Assembly (NCBI GenBank): GCA_049724395.1 | Contig: JAUGWO010000049.1 | Location: 1-64,000 of the forward strand | Direction: 5' to 3' | Source: Spongospora subterranea f. sp. subterranea | Taxonomy: Eukaryota; Endomyxa: Phytomyxea; Phytomyxea; Plasmodiophorida | DNA length: 64,000 nucleotides | Part shown: in pieces, positions 1-13,276 of the stretch | How the letters are laid out: the number at the start of each line of letters is the position of its first letter | Numbering within the stretch: position 1 is the stretch's first letter | The notes under the pieces: model-generated | Seen by the model: the letters and a program-made list of their open reading frames with translations, nothing else | What the model was told of the DNA's origin: nothing | Databases searched by the model: none | Position numbers and translations under genes: made by a program

Positions 1-1368
1 ATCGGTCTGACACATTGAATGCCCTGATATGATCTCACAGAAACCGAGAACTCGTCACCAAAATAATCGCACTCTCGTGTGGCGGTATATTCAATTCAAG
101 GAAACTAAATGGCCAAACTGCTTTCTCTTCTGCAGTTCATTTGAATCGGTTGGTCAAATCCTCTCTCTGGCTCTGATCAGCGAGTTCAATACTAAGATCT
201 CCTATCCCCAGTGTTGACATCGCCCAAATTCTGTTGGAGAACGGTGCCGATCCCACAATAGCGGATGATGATAGGGAGACACCATTGCACAAGATTCTAT
301 TGACCCTGTGAGTTGAACACATCTCACCAAACACTCCAACATTTACTGATGTTATCACAGAACCGACGATTCTATTCTATCAATGATACACAAAATTGAT
401 ATTAACCACCGGTACAATGATGGATCCACTATTTTCCATTGTGCTATTAAGTGTCGTCGGTTGGTCAATTGATATTGTGTGGACACTGATCGGCCCCTCA
501 ACACTGGTTGGTTAGGGATGTGGTGGTTATGAAATTGTTGAACAGAGGCGACCAACCCCATTATTTTTGATTCTAATGGGAATACAGCACTGCACCTGGC
601 GATAGAGCATAATCTGTACACACCTTCAATTTGTGATATTTTCCAGAATCTCATGTTAAATCTCACAGAAGTGGAGAGACCATTATATCTATACTTGAGG
701 CGGCAACACCAAAAACGGTCGATATTCTGGGTCAAGACGGGATGATGGATCCCTCAGTGTGTTCGAGTAGAAAGTTAGTGCATGATCGGCTGTATATTGT
801 TGATTGGTGTGTCGAGATCATTAAAATCGCTGATCTAATCTCACAGCGACCCAGATGTCAACCGTCAGGCCATGTCAAAAATAATCAATATCAGAAACCA
901 AAAATGGCAAACTGCTCTGTTTCTGGCAGTTACTCATGCACGGTTGGTAGAAATTTCAGTCTGGTTCTGATCACATTTTCAATAATGTTTTTTTGTATTT
1001 CCAGTTTTAACATTGTCCAAATTCTTCTCTCGAGAGGTGCTGATCCCAATATAGCAGATATTGATGGGAACACGCCATTCCACACTCATATGCCAACTGA
1101 ACCTGGTCGTATATCGCCCAAATACCATCATATATTGTAATACCTACTCATGTGCCAACAGGACAGACGAAATCATCATATCAGTTCTACAAAAACTATT
1201 GATGTCAACCACGTGGGCAATGATGGGACAACACTTCTTCAGAGGGCTATTGAGTGTAATCGGTTGGTCCTGATTCATTTTTGACCCTGATCAGCCCCTC
1301 AATTAAACTGATGTTTTAGAGAAGTTGTGGTGAAGTATCTGTTGAAGAGAGGCGCCAATCCACTTATG
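1..1368 (+). pseudogene. Ankyrin-repeat gene segment A, cut at both ends
   Basis: Exons of an ankyrin-repeat protein with short introns. The window opens in an intron that ends with CAG at 40. The next exon reads 'TKIIALSCGG...NGQTAFSSAVHLN' and stops at a GTTGGT donor near 150. The following exon (from the acceptor near 213) gives 'VDIAQILLENGADPTIAD'. Further modules with the same donor follow near 460, 945 and 1250. The segment is paralogous, at an offset of about 9.73 kb, to 9730-11100. Homology stops abruptly at about 1368, in the middle of a repeat ('RGANPLMTK' then a stop at 1375-1377), just before transposon-derived sequence. The 5' part lies outside the window. The truncation suggests a broken gene, though transcription of the remainder cannot be excluded. 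Ankyrin repeats are generic protein-binding modules, so no function is claimed. Confidence 0.7.
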
Positions 1369-1779
1369 ACAAAATAAATCAAGGGTTGTGGGTGTTAACA
1401 CCCGAAGTTTCCTTCTGAAATCCTCCCAATTTCGACCGGTGAATTCATGGATAAATTTGAGTCGTGGGCTGTGATTGGATAGAACAACGACTTCTCTCAG
1501 GACATGGGGACCTTGCTCCTCCTCCTACTCATCGACGGGCGCTGGGCGCTTTACGGTCGGCATCTTCAACAAGAGTGTGGGACTCTTAATCTCACAAATT
1601 TGCAGTAGCTATAGTAGGTAGCCATTGAAGGACGTGATTGTATTGATGATGATTATCCTCCCCATTGAGTCGTTTGCCGTTCACCGAGACTGTGACTGCT
1701 GGGATTTGACAAAAATAATGGAAATAGGAGAGATATATGGAGTAGTTAGTGTTAGGATGATAACACAGGAGTCAAATAG

Positions 1780-2060
1780 AGTCTCAAATCATACAGAAAA
1801 CCACACACCTAGACGGAATACTCGAGGAGTTCAGAATTATGAACAATATTGAAATACCAACCAGAGAGAACACCACATTAGATATCACACTGGCGAATAT
1901 CAAAATGACAGACAGATTGTGAACTTCAAAGTCCTCACAGTCCTGAGCAGTGATCATCTTCCGACTACAATTGAAATCAGCAGTAGAGGAAAAACGTCAA
2001 CCAAGTACCGATTGATTCAAAAAGAGTCAAAAAACTCGACAACAGATCAACAGCCAAGAC
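1780..2060 (+). mobile_element. LINE (non-LTR retrotransposon) endonuclease fragment
   Basis: Translated in two adjacent frames this stretch reads 'LEEFRIMNNIEIPTREN', 'TTLDITLANIKMTD' and then 'VLTVLSSDHLPTTIEISS'. The pattern (leaving the N/G-rich loop, a short helix, 'LDITLAN', then 'SSDHLP') matches the C-terminal end of the apurinic-like endonuclease of non-LTR retrotransposons, where the SDH motif holds a catalytic histidine. The two parts lie one frame apart around 1919. No reverse transcriptase is seen nearby, so this is an isolated scrap. The sequence from 1378 to 1780 and from 2060 to 2335 holds no recognisable feature. Confidence 0.6.
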
Positions 2061-2335
2061 ACTACACTGGTTACAACATTTACTGTGGGCCACACTATTT
2101 ACGAACTCTTTTTTCGAGACACCGCACTGCAGCTGTCCATGTTGTCGACGAAAACATTTCTAATTTGGGATATACCCAAGAGCCGTACCCTCAGATTGTA
2201 AAGTACCGGTATACATTGGTCAGCAACAGCGATCGCTTGTCGGGATCATACACAGTGGACGCTGCAATATGCGATATGTCTTCGAAGCGCATCCCATTCC
2301 CCATTCAGCAGCCTGCAAAAACGTGAAAAATGATT

Positions 2336-3673
2336 TTACACCAAACGCGATGTCAAAAAAACCTGTCGCAAAGACGTAATGGCATTGCTTAATGCTATCA
2401 TAGCAAACTGACAATTTTCAGTTGATCGGGCTAGATCTCCTTCTTTCAACGGGGTGATGATCTTGCCAAAACACTCGTCGCTCACAGGAAACCCAGAATC
2501 GCCACAGACGCATGCGTCTTCGTCTGTCAAATCCGAATTCGCCAGTTTGCACTGCAACGCCCTGCTGGTATCCCCGTCATTCCAGGACCCAGGACAGTTG
2601 TGACGCCCCCAGATCAGTGTTCCGTCGACGCCATAACATAATGTCCCAGTAACAAACACGCAATGCAGCCAACCTAATTGATTTTGTTCCATGTGCACAA
2701 AATATATCTTAATTTGAAACGCCCAACCGTTGTACATTGCATTCTGCAAATCGAACATTGCTGGGCTCTTGAACCCGATAGTTTTTGCCATCAATGAACC
2801 CAAAAACACCATGGACCAACGGTTCTTTGGCGTTGGTTAACGCCGCCCACCTCCTTTGTGTAGCCTTGTCGGGAAACTGAATCGCCGCTTCAGGAACATC
2901 GAGCCAACGCCTGGCTGAGAGCAAATGCCGCCTTCTTCATCACTCGGCAAAAGGTTGAGAGAGGGACACCGAACAATTTGCACAATGTTTTGGCCTCAAT
3001 AGCTGCGGTAAATTGATGAAGGAGGCAGCCCAAAACAGACGATATTTCAAAGAATTTCGGAGGTCTACCACGCCTGCCGGGACCGGTCTTGATTACGTAA
3101 TGTTTTTTGAAGGCACCAAGAAGATAATCGAATGTCGGCCTGTCCAGTGAGACGACTGAAATGAAGCTTCCATCGTGTTCATCGGCATATAACGTGTGCG
3201 CCCGACCGTACTGGGGCGATGGTATCGGGTCAGGACTGATTTTCCGAGTCTCTCAAGGCACAAAGATTTGACACCCCATCAACGAAGCCGGAAACAAATT
3301 TTCCAAGATTCTGAACAACCTCTGTCTGATTCTCTTCAGCAAGCTCTTCCATGATTTCGGCAACCCAAATTCCTTGATCTTCAATGAACTCTCGGACAGC
3401 TTGATGGGAAATTGACCCTGGACCGGAACATTCGTGCTCACAGAATTCACGTAGAGCCATTTGTTACTGCTGGCGTTCACGTCTATGTCCAACTAATTCA
3501 TCTTTGCCGAAGTAGACACAAAATTCGCACCGAACAGAAAGAACATTCTTTGACGCAGGGTCGATCTGCATGATCTTCAGTCCGTACTGTAGCTCATGTT
3601 TTGCTTGAAAGGGAGTCCGACTTCGTTTTGCCGATGTGATGCCGGGCATTTTCACACTCAAGGGACGCGGCAA
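2336..3673 (-). mobile_element. PIF/Harbinger DNA transposon, transposase remnant
   Basis: On the minus strand, 5' to 3': a BED-like zinc segment near 3540-3500 ('SVRCEFCVYFGKDE'). Then comes a helical region typical of HARBI1 relatives (3150-2950; 'RRGRPPKFFEISSVLGCLL', 'LCKLFGVPLSTFCRV'), followed by the DDE domain (2880-2400) with 'GFIDGKNYRVQEPS', 'YNGW', 'WGRHNCPGSWNDGD' and 'GDSGFPVS', which contain the expected acidic catalytic positions. The transposase is spread over several frames, so it is inactive or carries unrecognised introns. I could not find convincing terminal inverted repeats or a TWA target duplication, so the ends are those of the coding remnant only. It separates ankyrin segment A from the main ankyrin array. 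Confidence 0.75.
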
Positions 3674-4170
3674 CCTTCCTACAAAGATCAGAAATGAACC
3701 GGAACGGCGAAATATCTTCGTGCCGACCTTTTTCCTTATTTTTGGTTTTTTTTATTTTTTACTTTTGGTGAATCTGGTATCTATAAATAGATTACCAAAA
3801 TTAAAGAGGACTGCCGTACTGTTATGTGTAAATAACAGGCACTCCACTCATGCGGGGTTATTTTTAGACATGCTCTACTACAGTGCCGTCTGGCCGATCA
3901 GCTGGTCAGTCAGGGTTAGAATATCACCGATCAGGAAATAGGATCACGCTATCAGCAACATTGATTGATTTCTTTGGTTTTTTGTTTTTTTTTAGGGTTA
4001 ACGGTACCGATGGTATTGCATCTGGTACCATGGATTTTTGGGGCCGGATTCCTCTTGCAACCATTGAATGGGTCCAAACCTGCCCTTAATAGAGGCAATT
4101 GAAAACGGGTCGCTATAGGCTATTGATGTTGGCCAATACTGTACTAATTAACTAATCTCGGATTATTTAG
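3674..4170 (+). other. Low-information stretch between transposon and ankyrin array
   Basis: Contains T-rich runs and an acceptor-like TTTTTTTTTAG at about 3990, followed by a short open stretch that could be an early exon of the ankyrin gene. No homology recognised. A transposon end may lie here but was not found. Confidence 0.3.
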
Positions 4171-7100
4171 AGATGAAATTGCTGAGCAATTGGCCACGAT
4201 ATTTAACCCGAGTGCAAGTTCCTCCCTATTATGTTGAACGTGGCATTGGTCGGAATCAGTATTGGGAGAAGTCACACATCAGTTACAAGATCACTGTTCT
4301 TGATTTAGCACTTCTTTACTGCCGGTAATTTCGACCTGACAATGGATTCTATTTCCCCCTTGATGTTATTACAATAGTGAAAATGTTGCCACTATTCTGA
4401 TAGATAGAGGGGCCGACATATTCACACAGGATGAATTCGGGAATACTCCATTGCACATCGCCGCTGGTCAGGGCCTGTAATATATTCCATATGATATGTC
4501 ATTACCCCTTATCTGACATCTTAATAGAAATATCGCCGTCATCAAGCTCTTGGACAAAATCAAATTGACAAAACCACAAGCTCTTGACCTCCAAAACAAG
4601 GTATGGTAAAACTCCACTCCATTTTGCAGTGAATTGTGATCGGTTGGTCATAAATAGTGTTTAAGAGTGACCTGCTGTGAAATATTTACTACTGATTGTT
4701 CAGGAAAGTGGTGATCAAGACTCTGTTGGATGGAGGAGCCAATCCCATTATCGTTGATAGGCAGGGCAATACAGCACTGCACCTGGCGATAGAACGAAAA
4801 CTGTAGACTGGCAATAATTTTTGGACATTGCAACTCATCTGACTGAGATGTCACAGAAGTAGACAGACCATTATTGATATAATTGAGGCGACGAAGGCAC
4901 AATCTATCCATGTTCTGGGTGATAGTGGGATGACGGAACCTTCTTTGGGTTTGAGTGGACAACGGATTCATGATGGCCTGTATATTGTACATCTGGGTGT
5001 CGAAAACATCAAGTCGCTGAATGATCTCATAGGGACCGAGATGCAATACGAGAGTCGACTTCAAAACTACTCAAACTCAGGAACCATAAAGGGCGCACTG
5101 CTCTCTCACATGCAGTTTATCATCGTTGGTTGGTCAATTTACTGTCTGGGTCTGGTTAGCGCCTTCAATAATGAGTTTCAGTGAGGAGATCTCCCGAATT
5201 CTGTTGGATCTGCGGTGCCGATCCCACAATAACAGATATTGATGGCAATACAGCACTGCACCTGGCCATAGAACGAAACCTGTAGACTGCAATAATATGT
5301 GGACATTGAAACTCATCTGATTGAGATCTCACAGAAGTGAAGAGATCATTATTGATATAATTAAAGCGGCGAAGGCAAAGGCTGTCGATATTCTGGAGCC
5401 ATAATGAGATGACGGATCCCTCTGGGTGTTCGAGTGGAGCAATGGATCATGATGGCCTGTATATTCTTAAATAGGTTTGTTGAAATCATGAAGTCGCTGA
5501 TCTGATTTAACAGGGACCGAAATGCCATCGGTGAAGCGACGTCAGAAATATTGAACCTCAGGAACAATGGGGGGCGCACTGCTCTCTGGATATGCAGTGT
5601 ATTTTTGTCGGTTGGTCAACTTTACTGTCCTGTCTGGGTCTGGTAATAGCGCCTTCAATAATCAGTTTCAGTGCCAAGGATGTCGCCCAAATATCACAAG
5701 ATAGTCGAATTCTGTTGGATCATCGCGGTGCTGATCCCACAATAACAGACTATCTCCATGGCAATACAGCACTGCACCTGGCGATAGTTAGGGATGTGTT
5801 GGTTAAACATCTGCTGAAGAGAGGCGCCAATCCCCTCACTCCTAATCGTAATGGGGATTCAGGAATTCACCTGGCAATAGAGCGCGGACTGTATTATAAT
5901 CAGTTCAAATTGATAATTTATCAACATAGCTTATCAACATCATTACAGAAGTAGAGCAGATCATCATTGATATAATTGAAGCGGCTAGGAGCAAAGGCTG
6001 TCGATATTGTGGGCCATAATGAGATGACGGATCCCTCTGGGTGTTCGAGTGGAGCAATGGTTCATGATCGACCTGTATATTCTTTAAAAGGTGTGTTGAA
6101 ATCAATGAAGTCGCTGATGCTAATTTAACAGGGACCGAAATGCCATCGGTGAAGCGACGTCAGAAATAATCAAACATCAGGAATACCATAAGGGGCACAC
6201 TGCTCTCTCACAGGCAGTTTATTATTCGTCGGTTGGTCAATTTACTGTCTGGGTCTGGTTATCGCCTTCAATAATGAGTTTCAGTGACGAACATCTCCCG
6301 AATTCTGTTGGATCTCGGTGCCGATCCCACAATAACAGATATTGATGGCAATACAGCACTGCACTTGGCGATAGAAGAAGATCGGTTGACTGCTATCATA
6401 TCTGGAAATTGTTACTCAACTGACTGAGATTGGACAGGAGTGATGAGATCATTATTCGTATAATTAAAGCGGCGATGGAAAAAGCTGTTAATATTCTGGG
6501 CCATAATGAGATGATGGATCCCTCTTTGGGTTCTAGTGGAGCAATGGTTCATGATCGCCTGTATATTCTTAATCGGTGTGCTGAATCTTCGAAGTCGCTG
6601 ATGTGATTTCACAGGGACCGAAATGCCATCGGTGAAGCGACGTCAGAAATATTCAACCTCAGGAACAATATGGGGCGCACTGCTCTCTCACATGCAGTTT
6701 ATTATCGTCGGTTGGTCAATTTACTGTCTGGGTCTGGTTAGCGCCTTCAATAATGAGTTTCAGTGAGGAGATCTCCCGAATTCTGTTGGATCTCGGTGCC
6801 GATCCCACAATAACAGATATTGATGGCAATACAGCACTGCACCTGGCGATAAAAAGAAAACTGTAGACTGCTATAATATGTGGAAATTGCAACTCATCTG
6901 ATTGAGATCTCACAGAAGTGAAGAGATCATTATTGATATAATTAAAGCGGCGAGGGCAAAGGCTGTCGATATTCTGGGCCATAAATCGTGAGATGACGGA
7001 TCCCTCTGGGTGTTCGAGTGGAACAATGGATCATGATGGCCTGTATATTCTTAATAGGTGTGTTGAAATCATTGAAGTCGCTGATCTGATCTCACAGGGA

Positions 7101-10100
7101 CCGAAATGCCATCGGTGAAGCGACGTCAGAAATATTGAACCTCAGGAACAATATGGGGCGCACTGCTCTCTCACATGCAGTTTATTATCGTCGGTTGGTC
7201 AATTTACTGTCTGGGTCTGGTTAGCGCCTTCAATAATGAGTTTCAGTGAGGAGATCTCCCGAATTCTGTTGGATCTCGGTGCCGATCCCACAATAACAGA
7301 TATTGATGGCAATACAGCACTGCACCTGGCGATACAACGAAATCTGTAGACTGCTATAATCTGTGGAAATTGCAACTCATCTGATTGAGATCTCACAGAA
7401 GTGAAGAGATCATTATTGATATAATTAAAGCGGCGAGGGCAAAGGCTGTCGATATTCTGGGCCATAATGAGATGACGGATCCCTCTGGGTGTTCGAGTGG
7501 AACAATGGTTCATGATGGCCTGTATATTCTTAATAGGTGTGTTGAAATCATTGAAGTCGCTGATCTGATCTCACAGGGACCGAAATGCCATCGGTGAAGC
7601 GACGTCAGAAATATTGAACCTCAGGAACAATAAGGGGCGCACTGCTCTCTCACATGCAGTTTATTATCGTCGGTTGGTCAATTTACTGTCTGGGTCTGGT
7701 TATCGCCTTCAATAATGAGTTTCAGTGAGGAGATCTCCCGAATTCTGTTGGATCTCGGTGCCGATCCCACAATAACAGATATTGATGGCAATACAGCACT
7801 GCACCTGGCGATACAGAAATCTGTAGACTGCTATAATCTGTGGAAATTGCAACTCATCTGATTGAGATCTCACAGAAGTGATGAGATCATTATTGATATA
7901 ATTAAAGCGGCGAGGGCAAAGGCTGTCGATATTCTGGGCCATAATGAGATGACGAATCCCTCTGGGTGTTCGAGTGGAACAATGGATCATGATGGCCTGT
8001 ATATTCTTAATAGGTGTGTTGAAATCATTGAAGTCGTTGATCTGATCTCACAGGGACCGAAATGCCATCGGTGAAGCGACGTCAGAAATATTGAACCTCA
8101 GGAACCAAAGGGGCAAACTGCTTTCTGGATAGCAGTTGATCTTAATCGGTTGGTCAAATTTACTGTCCTGTTCTAATCACCCACATCAATGATGGTGTCT
8201 GTGTATCTCCAGTGGTAATATCGCCAACATTCTTTTTCTTAATGGTGCCGATCCCACTATATCGGATAACTATGGGGACTCACCATTGCACATTCGTTTG
8301 CCAACTGACATGTATGTCGCCCAAATCTCACAAAATATTCAAATATTTACTGATGTGCTCACAGGACAGACGAAATGATCATTTTGATGATTGAAAATAT
8401 TGATGTCAACCACGTGAACATCGATGGAAACACTCTTCTCCAATATGCAATTTTTTTCAAACGGTTGGTCGTAATCAGTGTTGGATATTGATCAGCGCCT
8501 CAATAAACTGATAATTTAGGGAAGTTTTGGTCAAACATCTGTTGAAGAGAGGCGCCACTCCTATAATTCCTGATCGTGATGGGGAATTCAGCACTTCACC
8601 TGGCAATACGAAGGACTGTATTATGAACAGTTCAAATTGTTGATTTATCAAAATAGCTTATTAATATTTCTACAGAAGTGAGCAGATCATCATTGATATA
8701 ATTAAAGCGGCGAGGCCAAAACCAATCCACCTTGTGTTCCAGAATCCGATGACAACACGATTCTATGCGTGTTTTATTCAACAATTGCTTGATCGCCTGT
8801 ATATTGCTCATATATCGGTCTGGCACATTGAAGGCCCTGATTTGATCTCACAGAAACCGAGATGTCGTCTCTAAAATAATCGCTCTCTCATGCGACGCTA
8901 TAATCAATTCGAGGAACCATAATGGCCAAACTGCTTTCTTTTTTGCAGTTCATTGGAATCGGTTGGTCAAATCCTCTCTTCTGGCTCTGATCAGCGAGTT
9001 CAATACTAAGGTCTCGTATCCCCAGTGTTGATATCGCCCAAATTCTGTTGGAGAACGGTGCCGATCCCACAATAGCGGATAATTATGGGGATACACCATT
9101 GCACACTCTTCTAAAGGCCCTGTGAGTTAAACAGATCTCACCAAACACTCCAACATTTACTGATGTTATCACAGAACAGACGATTCTATTTCTGTCAATG
9201 ATACACAATGGATTGATATCAACCACCGGTACAATGATGGGTCCACTCTTTTCCATTGTGCTATTAAGTGTCGTCGGTTGGTCAATTGATATTGTGTGGA
9301 CTCTGATCGGCCCCTCAATAACACTGATTGGTTAGGGATGTGGTGGTTATGAAATTGTTGAAGAGAGGCGCCAACCCCATTATTGCTGATTCTAATGGGA
9401 ATACAGCACTGCACCTGGCGATAGCATAATCTGTACACAGCTTTATTATTGTTATATTTACCAAAAATCTCATGTTAAATTTCATAGAAGTGGACAGATC
9501 ATTATAGATATCCTTGAGGCGGCAACGCCAAGAACGGCAGATATTCTGGGTCAAAACGGGATGATGAGTCCCTCAGTGTGTTCAAGTGGAGAGTTAGTTC
9601 ATGATCGGCTGTATATTGTTGATGGGTGTGTCAAAATCATTGAAGTCGCTGATCTGATCTCACAGGGATCCGATGATTCTATACATGTCTTATTCAACAA
9701 TTGCTTGATCGCCTGTATATCGCTCATATATCGGTCTGTCACATTGAAGAAGCCTGATTTGATGATCACAGAGACCCAGATGTCATCTTTAAAATATTCA
9801 CTCTCTCGTGCGACGCTATATACAATTCCAGGAACCATCATGGGGAAACTGCTTTCTTTTAGCAGTTCGTTTTGACCGGTTGGTCAAATCCTCTGTCTGG
9901 CTCTGATCAGCGAGTTCAATACTAAGGTCTCGTATCCCCAGTGTTGATATTGTCCAAATTCTGTTGGAGAACGGTGCCGATCCCACAATAGCGGATTCTG
10001 ATAGGAATACACCATTGCACACTTTTCTAAATAACCTGTGAGTTACACAGATCTCGCCAAACATTCCAATATTTACTGATGTTCTCACAGAACAGACGAT

Positions 10101-11600
10101 TCTATTCTGTCAATGATACAAAATATTGATGTCAATCACCGGTACAATGATGGCTCAACTTTTTTCCATTGTGCTATTAAGTGTCGTCGGTTGGTCAATT
10201 CATATGTGGGACACTGATCAGCCCCTCAATCAAACTGATGTTATAGGGAAGTTCTGGTCATGAAGCTGTTGAATCTCGGTGCCAATCCCATTATTGCTGA
10301 TTTTAATGGGAATACAGCACTGCACCTGGCGATAGAGCATAATCTGTACACAGCTTCAATCTTGTTATTTTTACCAAAGATCTCATTAAATCTCATAGAA
10401 GTGGAGAGACCATTATATTATACTTGAGGCGGCAACGCCAAGAACGGCCGATATTCTGGGTCCAGACGGGATGACGGATCCCTCAGTGTGTTCGAATGGA
10501 GAGTTAGTTCATGATCACCTGTATATTGTTGATGGGTGTGTCGAAATCATTGAAGTCGCTGATCTGATCTCACAGGGACCGAGATGTCAACCAGTCAGGC
10601 GACGTCAAAAATAATCAATTTCAGAAATCAAAAATGGCAAACTGCTCTGTTTCTGGCTGTTAATCTTGCACGGTTGGTAGAAATTACAGTCTGGTTCTGA
10701 TCACATCTTCAATAATGTGTTTTTCTATTCCAGTTTTGATATTGTCCAATTTCTTGTGGAAAGAGGTGCCGATCTCAATATAGCAGATATTGATGGGAAC
10801 ACACTATTGCACACCAATATGCCAACTAAATTGTATATCGCCCAAATACCACAATATATTTTGAAATACCTACTGATGTGCCAACAGGACAGACGAAATC
10901 ATCATATCAATGATTAAAAATATTGATGTCAACCACGCGGGCAATGATGGGGCAACACTTCTTCAGAGGGCTATTAAGTGTAATCGGTTAGTCGGGATTT
11001 GTATTTGACACTGATCAGCACCTCAAGAAAGTCCTCTTTAGGGAGGCTGTGGTGCAGTATCTGTTGAGGAGAGGCGCCAATCCTTTTATTCCTGATCTTA
11101 ATGGGAATACAGCACTGCACCTGGCGATACATCATAACCTGTAGATTGCTGTTCTCTGTTTATAGTCAAAATATCTGATTGAGGTCTCACAGAACTAAGC
11201 ACATCATTATCGATATTATTGAGGCGGCGTCGTTCGTTCTTGTGGACCAGGATGTGATGAAGGAACGTGATGGGAGAACTTGTGGATCCTTAATCCTTTT
11301 TGGCCGGTCACTGCCAACACATATGTCCAAAACATCAACACCGCTGAATTAATGTGTCAGGAAAATTTGTCAAATATTCGGTGTGACGTGTCCAAAAATT
11401 ATCAAACTCGCAAAAATCATGAGGGTCAAACTGCTTTAGATTTGGCAATTTCGACACAGCGGTTGGTCAAATCTGCGCCTAGTCAACCCCATCAATTACT
11501 TGTGCTAATCTGACGTAATCAAAGGGATGACCTTCTTGAGGTTCTATCGACCCGCTGGAGATTGAGAGTAAAAGGCAAAACCAGTACTCAAACGCAGTGA
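4171..11600 (+). CDS. Multi-exon ankyrin-repeat gene, partly frame-broken
   Basis: Long array of ankyrin repeats, each split over small exons. A typical unit contains 'GADPTITDIDGNTALHLAIE' and 'LLKRGANPIIADSNGNTALH'. Verified exons include 8854-8961, 9026-9121, 9175-9276 and 9336-9430, with introns of 64, 53 and 59 nt. Most units are cut at the same place, CG|GTTGGT, leaving an Arg codon across the junction. A second intron type begins GTGTGT and a third CT|GTAGAC. The last junction (donor at 11462, acceptor AAAG at 11524) gives a final exon 11525-11600 ending '...TSTQTQ' and TGA at 11598-11600. Several units are off frame by one or two bases (for example near 5200, 5395, 6965, 9425 and 10400). 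The gene is therefore a mosaic of intact and decayed modules, or the assembly has indels. The true start was not found. Function unknown beyond protein binding. Confidence 0.7.
5131..8151 (+). repeat. Tandem segmental duplication, ~480-bp exon-intron module
   Basis: The motif GGTTGGTCAATTTACTGTCT recurs at about 5128, 6230, 6710, 7190 and 7671, with diverged copies near 5610 and 8149. The step is 478-482 bp, and one step of about 620 bp holds an extra exon. Each module carries one and a half to two ankyrin repeats plus two or three introns. The copies at 6711-8150 are almost identical including the introns, which points to recent unequal exchange or gene conversion. Confidence 0.85.
8815..11100 (+). 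repeat. Second-order ankyrin duplication, ~916-bp module
   Basis: The intron start TCGGTCTG(G/T)CACATTGAA occurs at about 8815 and 9731 (916 bp apart) and at the very left edge of the window. The 9731-11100 block aligns with 1-1368, so a larger unit was duplicated over about 9.7 kb before the transposons landed between the copies. Confidence 0.7.
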
Positions 11601-12254
11601 AGAAAGTTGAACAATTGCAAAGCTGATTTGATAAACCAGTTTCGTTAACTGCGGTTTATATACTGCTGCACTGTTGTTGTCTATTGTAATCATTCATGTT
11701 TTATGTTTTCTGGCCCTATGTCCACCTCTTCGATTATTTTCTTCAAATGGAACAATGATGCGGCGTTGAACACACGGTTAATATTGTTGAATGATCACCG
11801 AGTTGCAGCGCATCTTGCTGAATACAGTATTCCATCAGGTTTTGCTCTTACACCAAAATGGATATCGAGTTTTCATCATTGGATTAGGAGCAATTTCCAA
11901 TGAATTCAGATAAATTCTGGATTCTTCGACGCCGTTGCTTACTTTGGGCACTGACCACACGTCGTCTTATTGGTGATTGACCGGTGGCGTTTCGTCATTC
12001 CTTGACGAGTTGTTGTTGTCCCGTTGCTGAGACCAGTAGGTTTGTCAGACTGGGCATCAATGTGAATTGCGATGACTTTGCGGCTGTCTGAGTAGGCCGT
12101 TAAGTGCCTGCACGCAAACGACCAGCTCGCCGAGTACGAACACAAACCGTGGTGCAACTCCACGATCTTGTCCATATTGCTTTTCATCGTTTGTGTAGGC
12201 TGCTTCTTGGAAAGGATAAACTGTTGAACAGGTTGTTACGCTTTCGATTCAACG
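11601..12254. other. Gene-free stretch
   Basis: Downstream of the ankyrin stop. Only short unmatched reading frames; nothing recognised. Confidence 0.4.
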
Positions 12255-12286
12255 ATCTACGACGTCTTCGCGAAGACGTCGTAGAT
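12255..12286. repeat. Perfect 32-bp palindrome
   Basis: Two directly abutting 16-bp arms (ATCTACGACGTCTTCG and its reverse complement) with no spacer. No known site is recognised. It may be a cruciform-prone sequence or a transposon end. Confidence 0.8.
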
Positions 12287-12739
12287 TTCTTGTGATGTCG
12301 CCATAACTTGAATGGTGTTGTGCAGTTATCATGTAGTGCACACAGTGGACTACTGTACGTGGCTTGACATTCACGACCATCATGGAAAACGGGAACATAA
12401 TGAATACAACTTCTTCTCATTCCGTGAGCTTATCAACAACTTGGGGTAAGGTTCGAGCGAGAGCAAGTGTTGGACATGCCAGCATCGCTCAAGACGGTGG
12501 TCTACGGGTGATTCTCGAAATCCAAGTCTCGAACTATCGCCGCTTTAATGCAAAATGTCGCATAAAACAATGAACTCGTTGCAATGACACGACTTGTCGA
12601 AAACCGAGATAAAAATGGCCTGGCAAGAATCTATTCGGGCGCAAAATAAGCTACAAGATCAAGTCTTTACTGCCACGTTTGAGAGAGGGCAAGGTTGATG
12701 ATGACAATATACGACGTTGTCCGAACTACGGTTGATGAT
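12287..12739. other. Gene-free stretch
   Basis: No recognisable coding sequence or repeat. It may be decayed 3' sequence of the adjacent Ty3/gypsy fossil. Confidence 0.3.
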
Positions 12740-13137
12740 TAATAATTTACAGCTGTCACAGCACGGTTCATAACAATATCTCCCGTCTCAAGGGCGGTGC
12801 CTTGAGATGTGTGCGGTGGATTTCGATAACGGCATCCTTTAAAGCAGGAGTGGCCGACGAAAGCAACGAAGATGAAGGTTCCCAAGTGCGATCGGAAATG
12901 TCGTATCCCTTCCAATGTACCATGTATTGATATTGCGACGAAATAATCGACACGCGAGGATGTCCTCGACTTCACATAGTTGTTGGTGAGAATCATGAGA
13001 CCTGTATTGCTTGCGACCTGGCAACTCATTGGCGACGTAGGGTTCCAATAACGGATGAAAAACCCGATGACAACGAGAGTTCTTTGGAAGGTCTCCCTGC
13101 GGTCAGTTATGGCCGAACGCACTACAGTGCGGGACAT
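12740..13137 (-). mobile_element. Ty3/gypsy (chromovirus) fossil, integrase tail with chromodomain
   Basis: Minus-strand translations show the tail of a chromovirus integrase: 'EVEDILACR' followed by 'YMVHWKGYDISDRTWEPSSS', the chromodomain signature that targets such elements to heterochromatin. The integrase C-terminal region lies upstream, toward 13137. The fossil is broken and short. No LTR pair could be assigned. A chromodomain also occurs in the insertion at 52.1-53.3 kb, but the two are not obviously the same family. Confidence 0.7.
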
Positions 13138-13276
13138 CTACCTACCCATCTAGTCTCGACAAATTTGAATGGGCCTTTCAAGTGGAGTAGAGGCCAAACT
13201 ATGTTAGCAAAAAAGATGCGCCTTGAAAAAACGAAGCTGCTTTCCCCATATGTACACCCCGGCCAATTTTAAAAGG

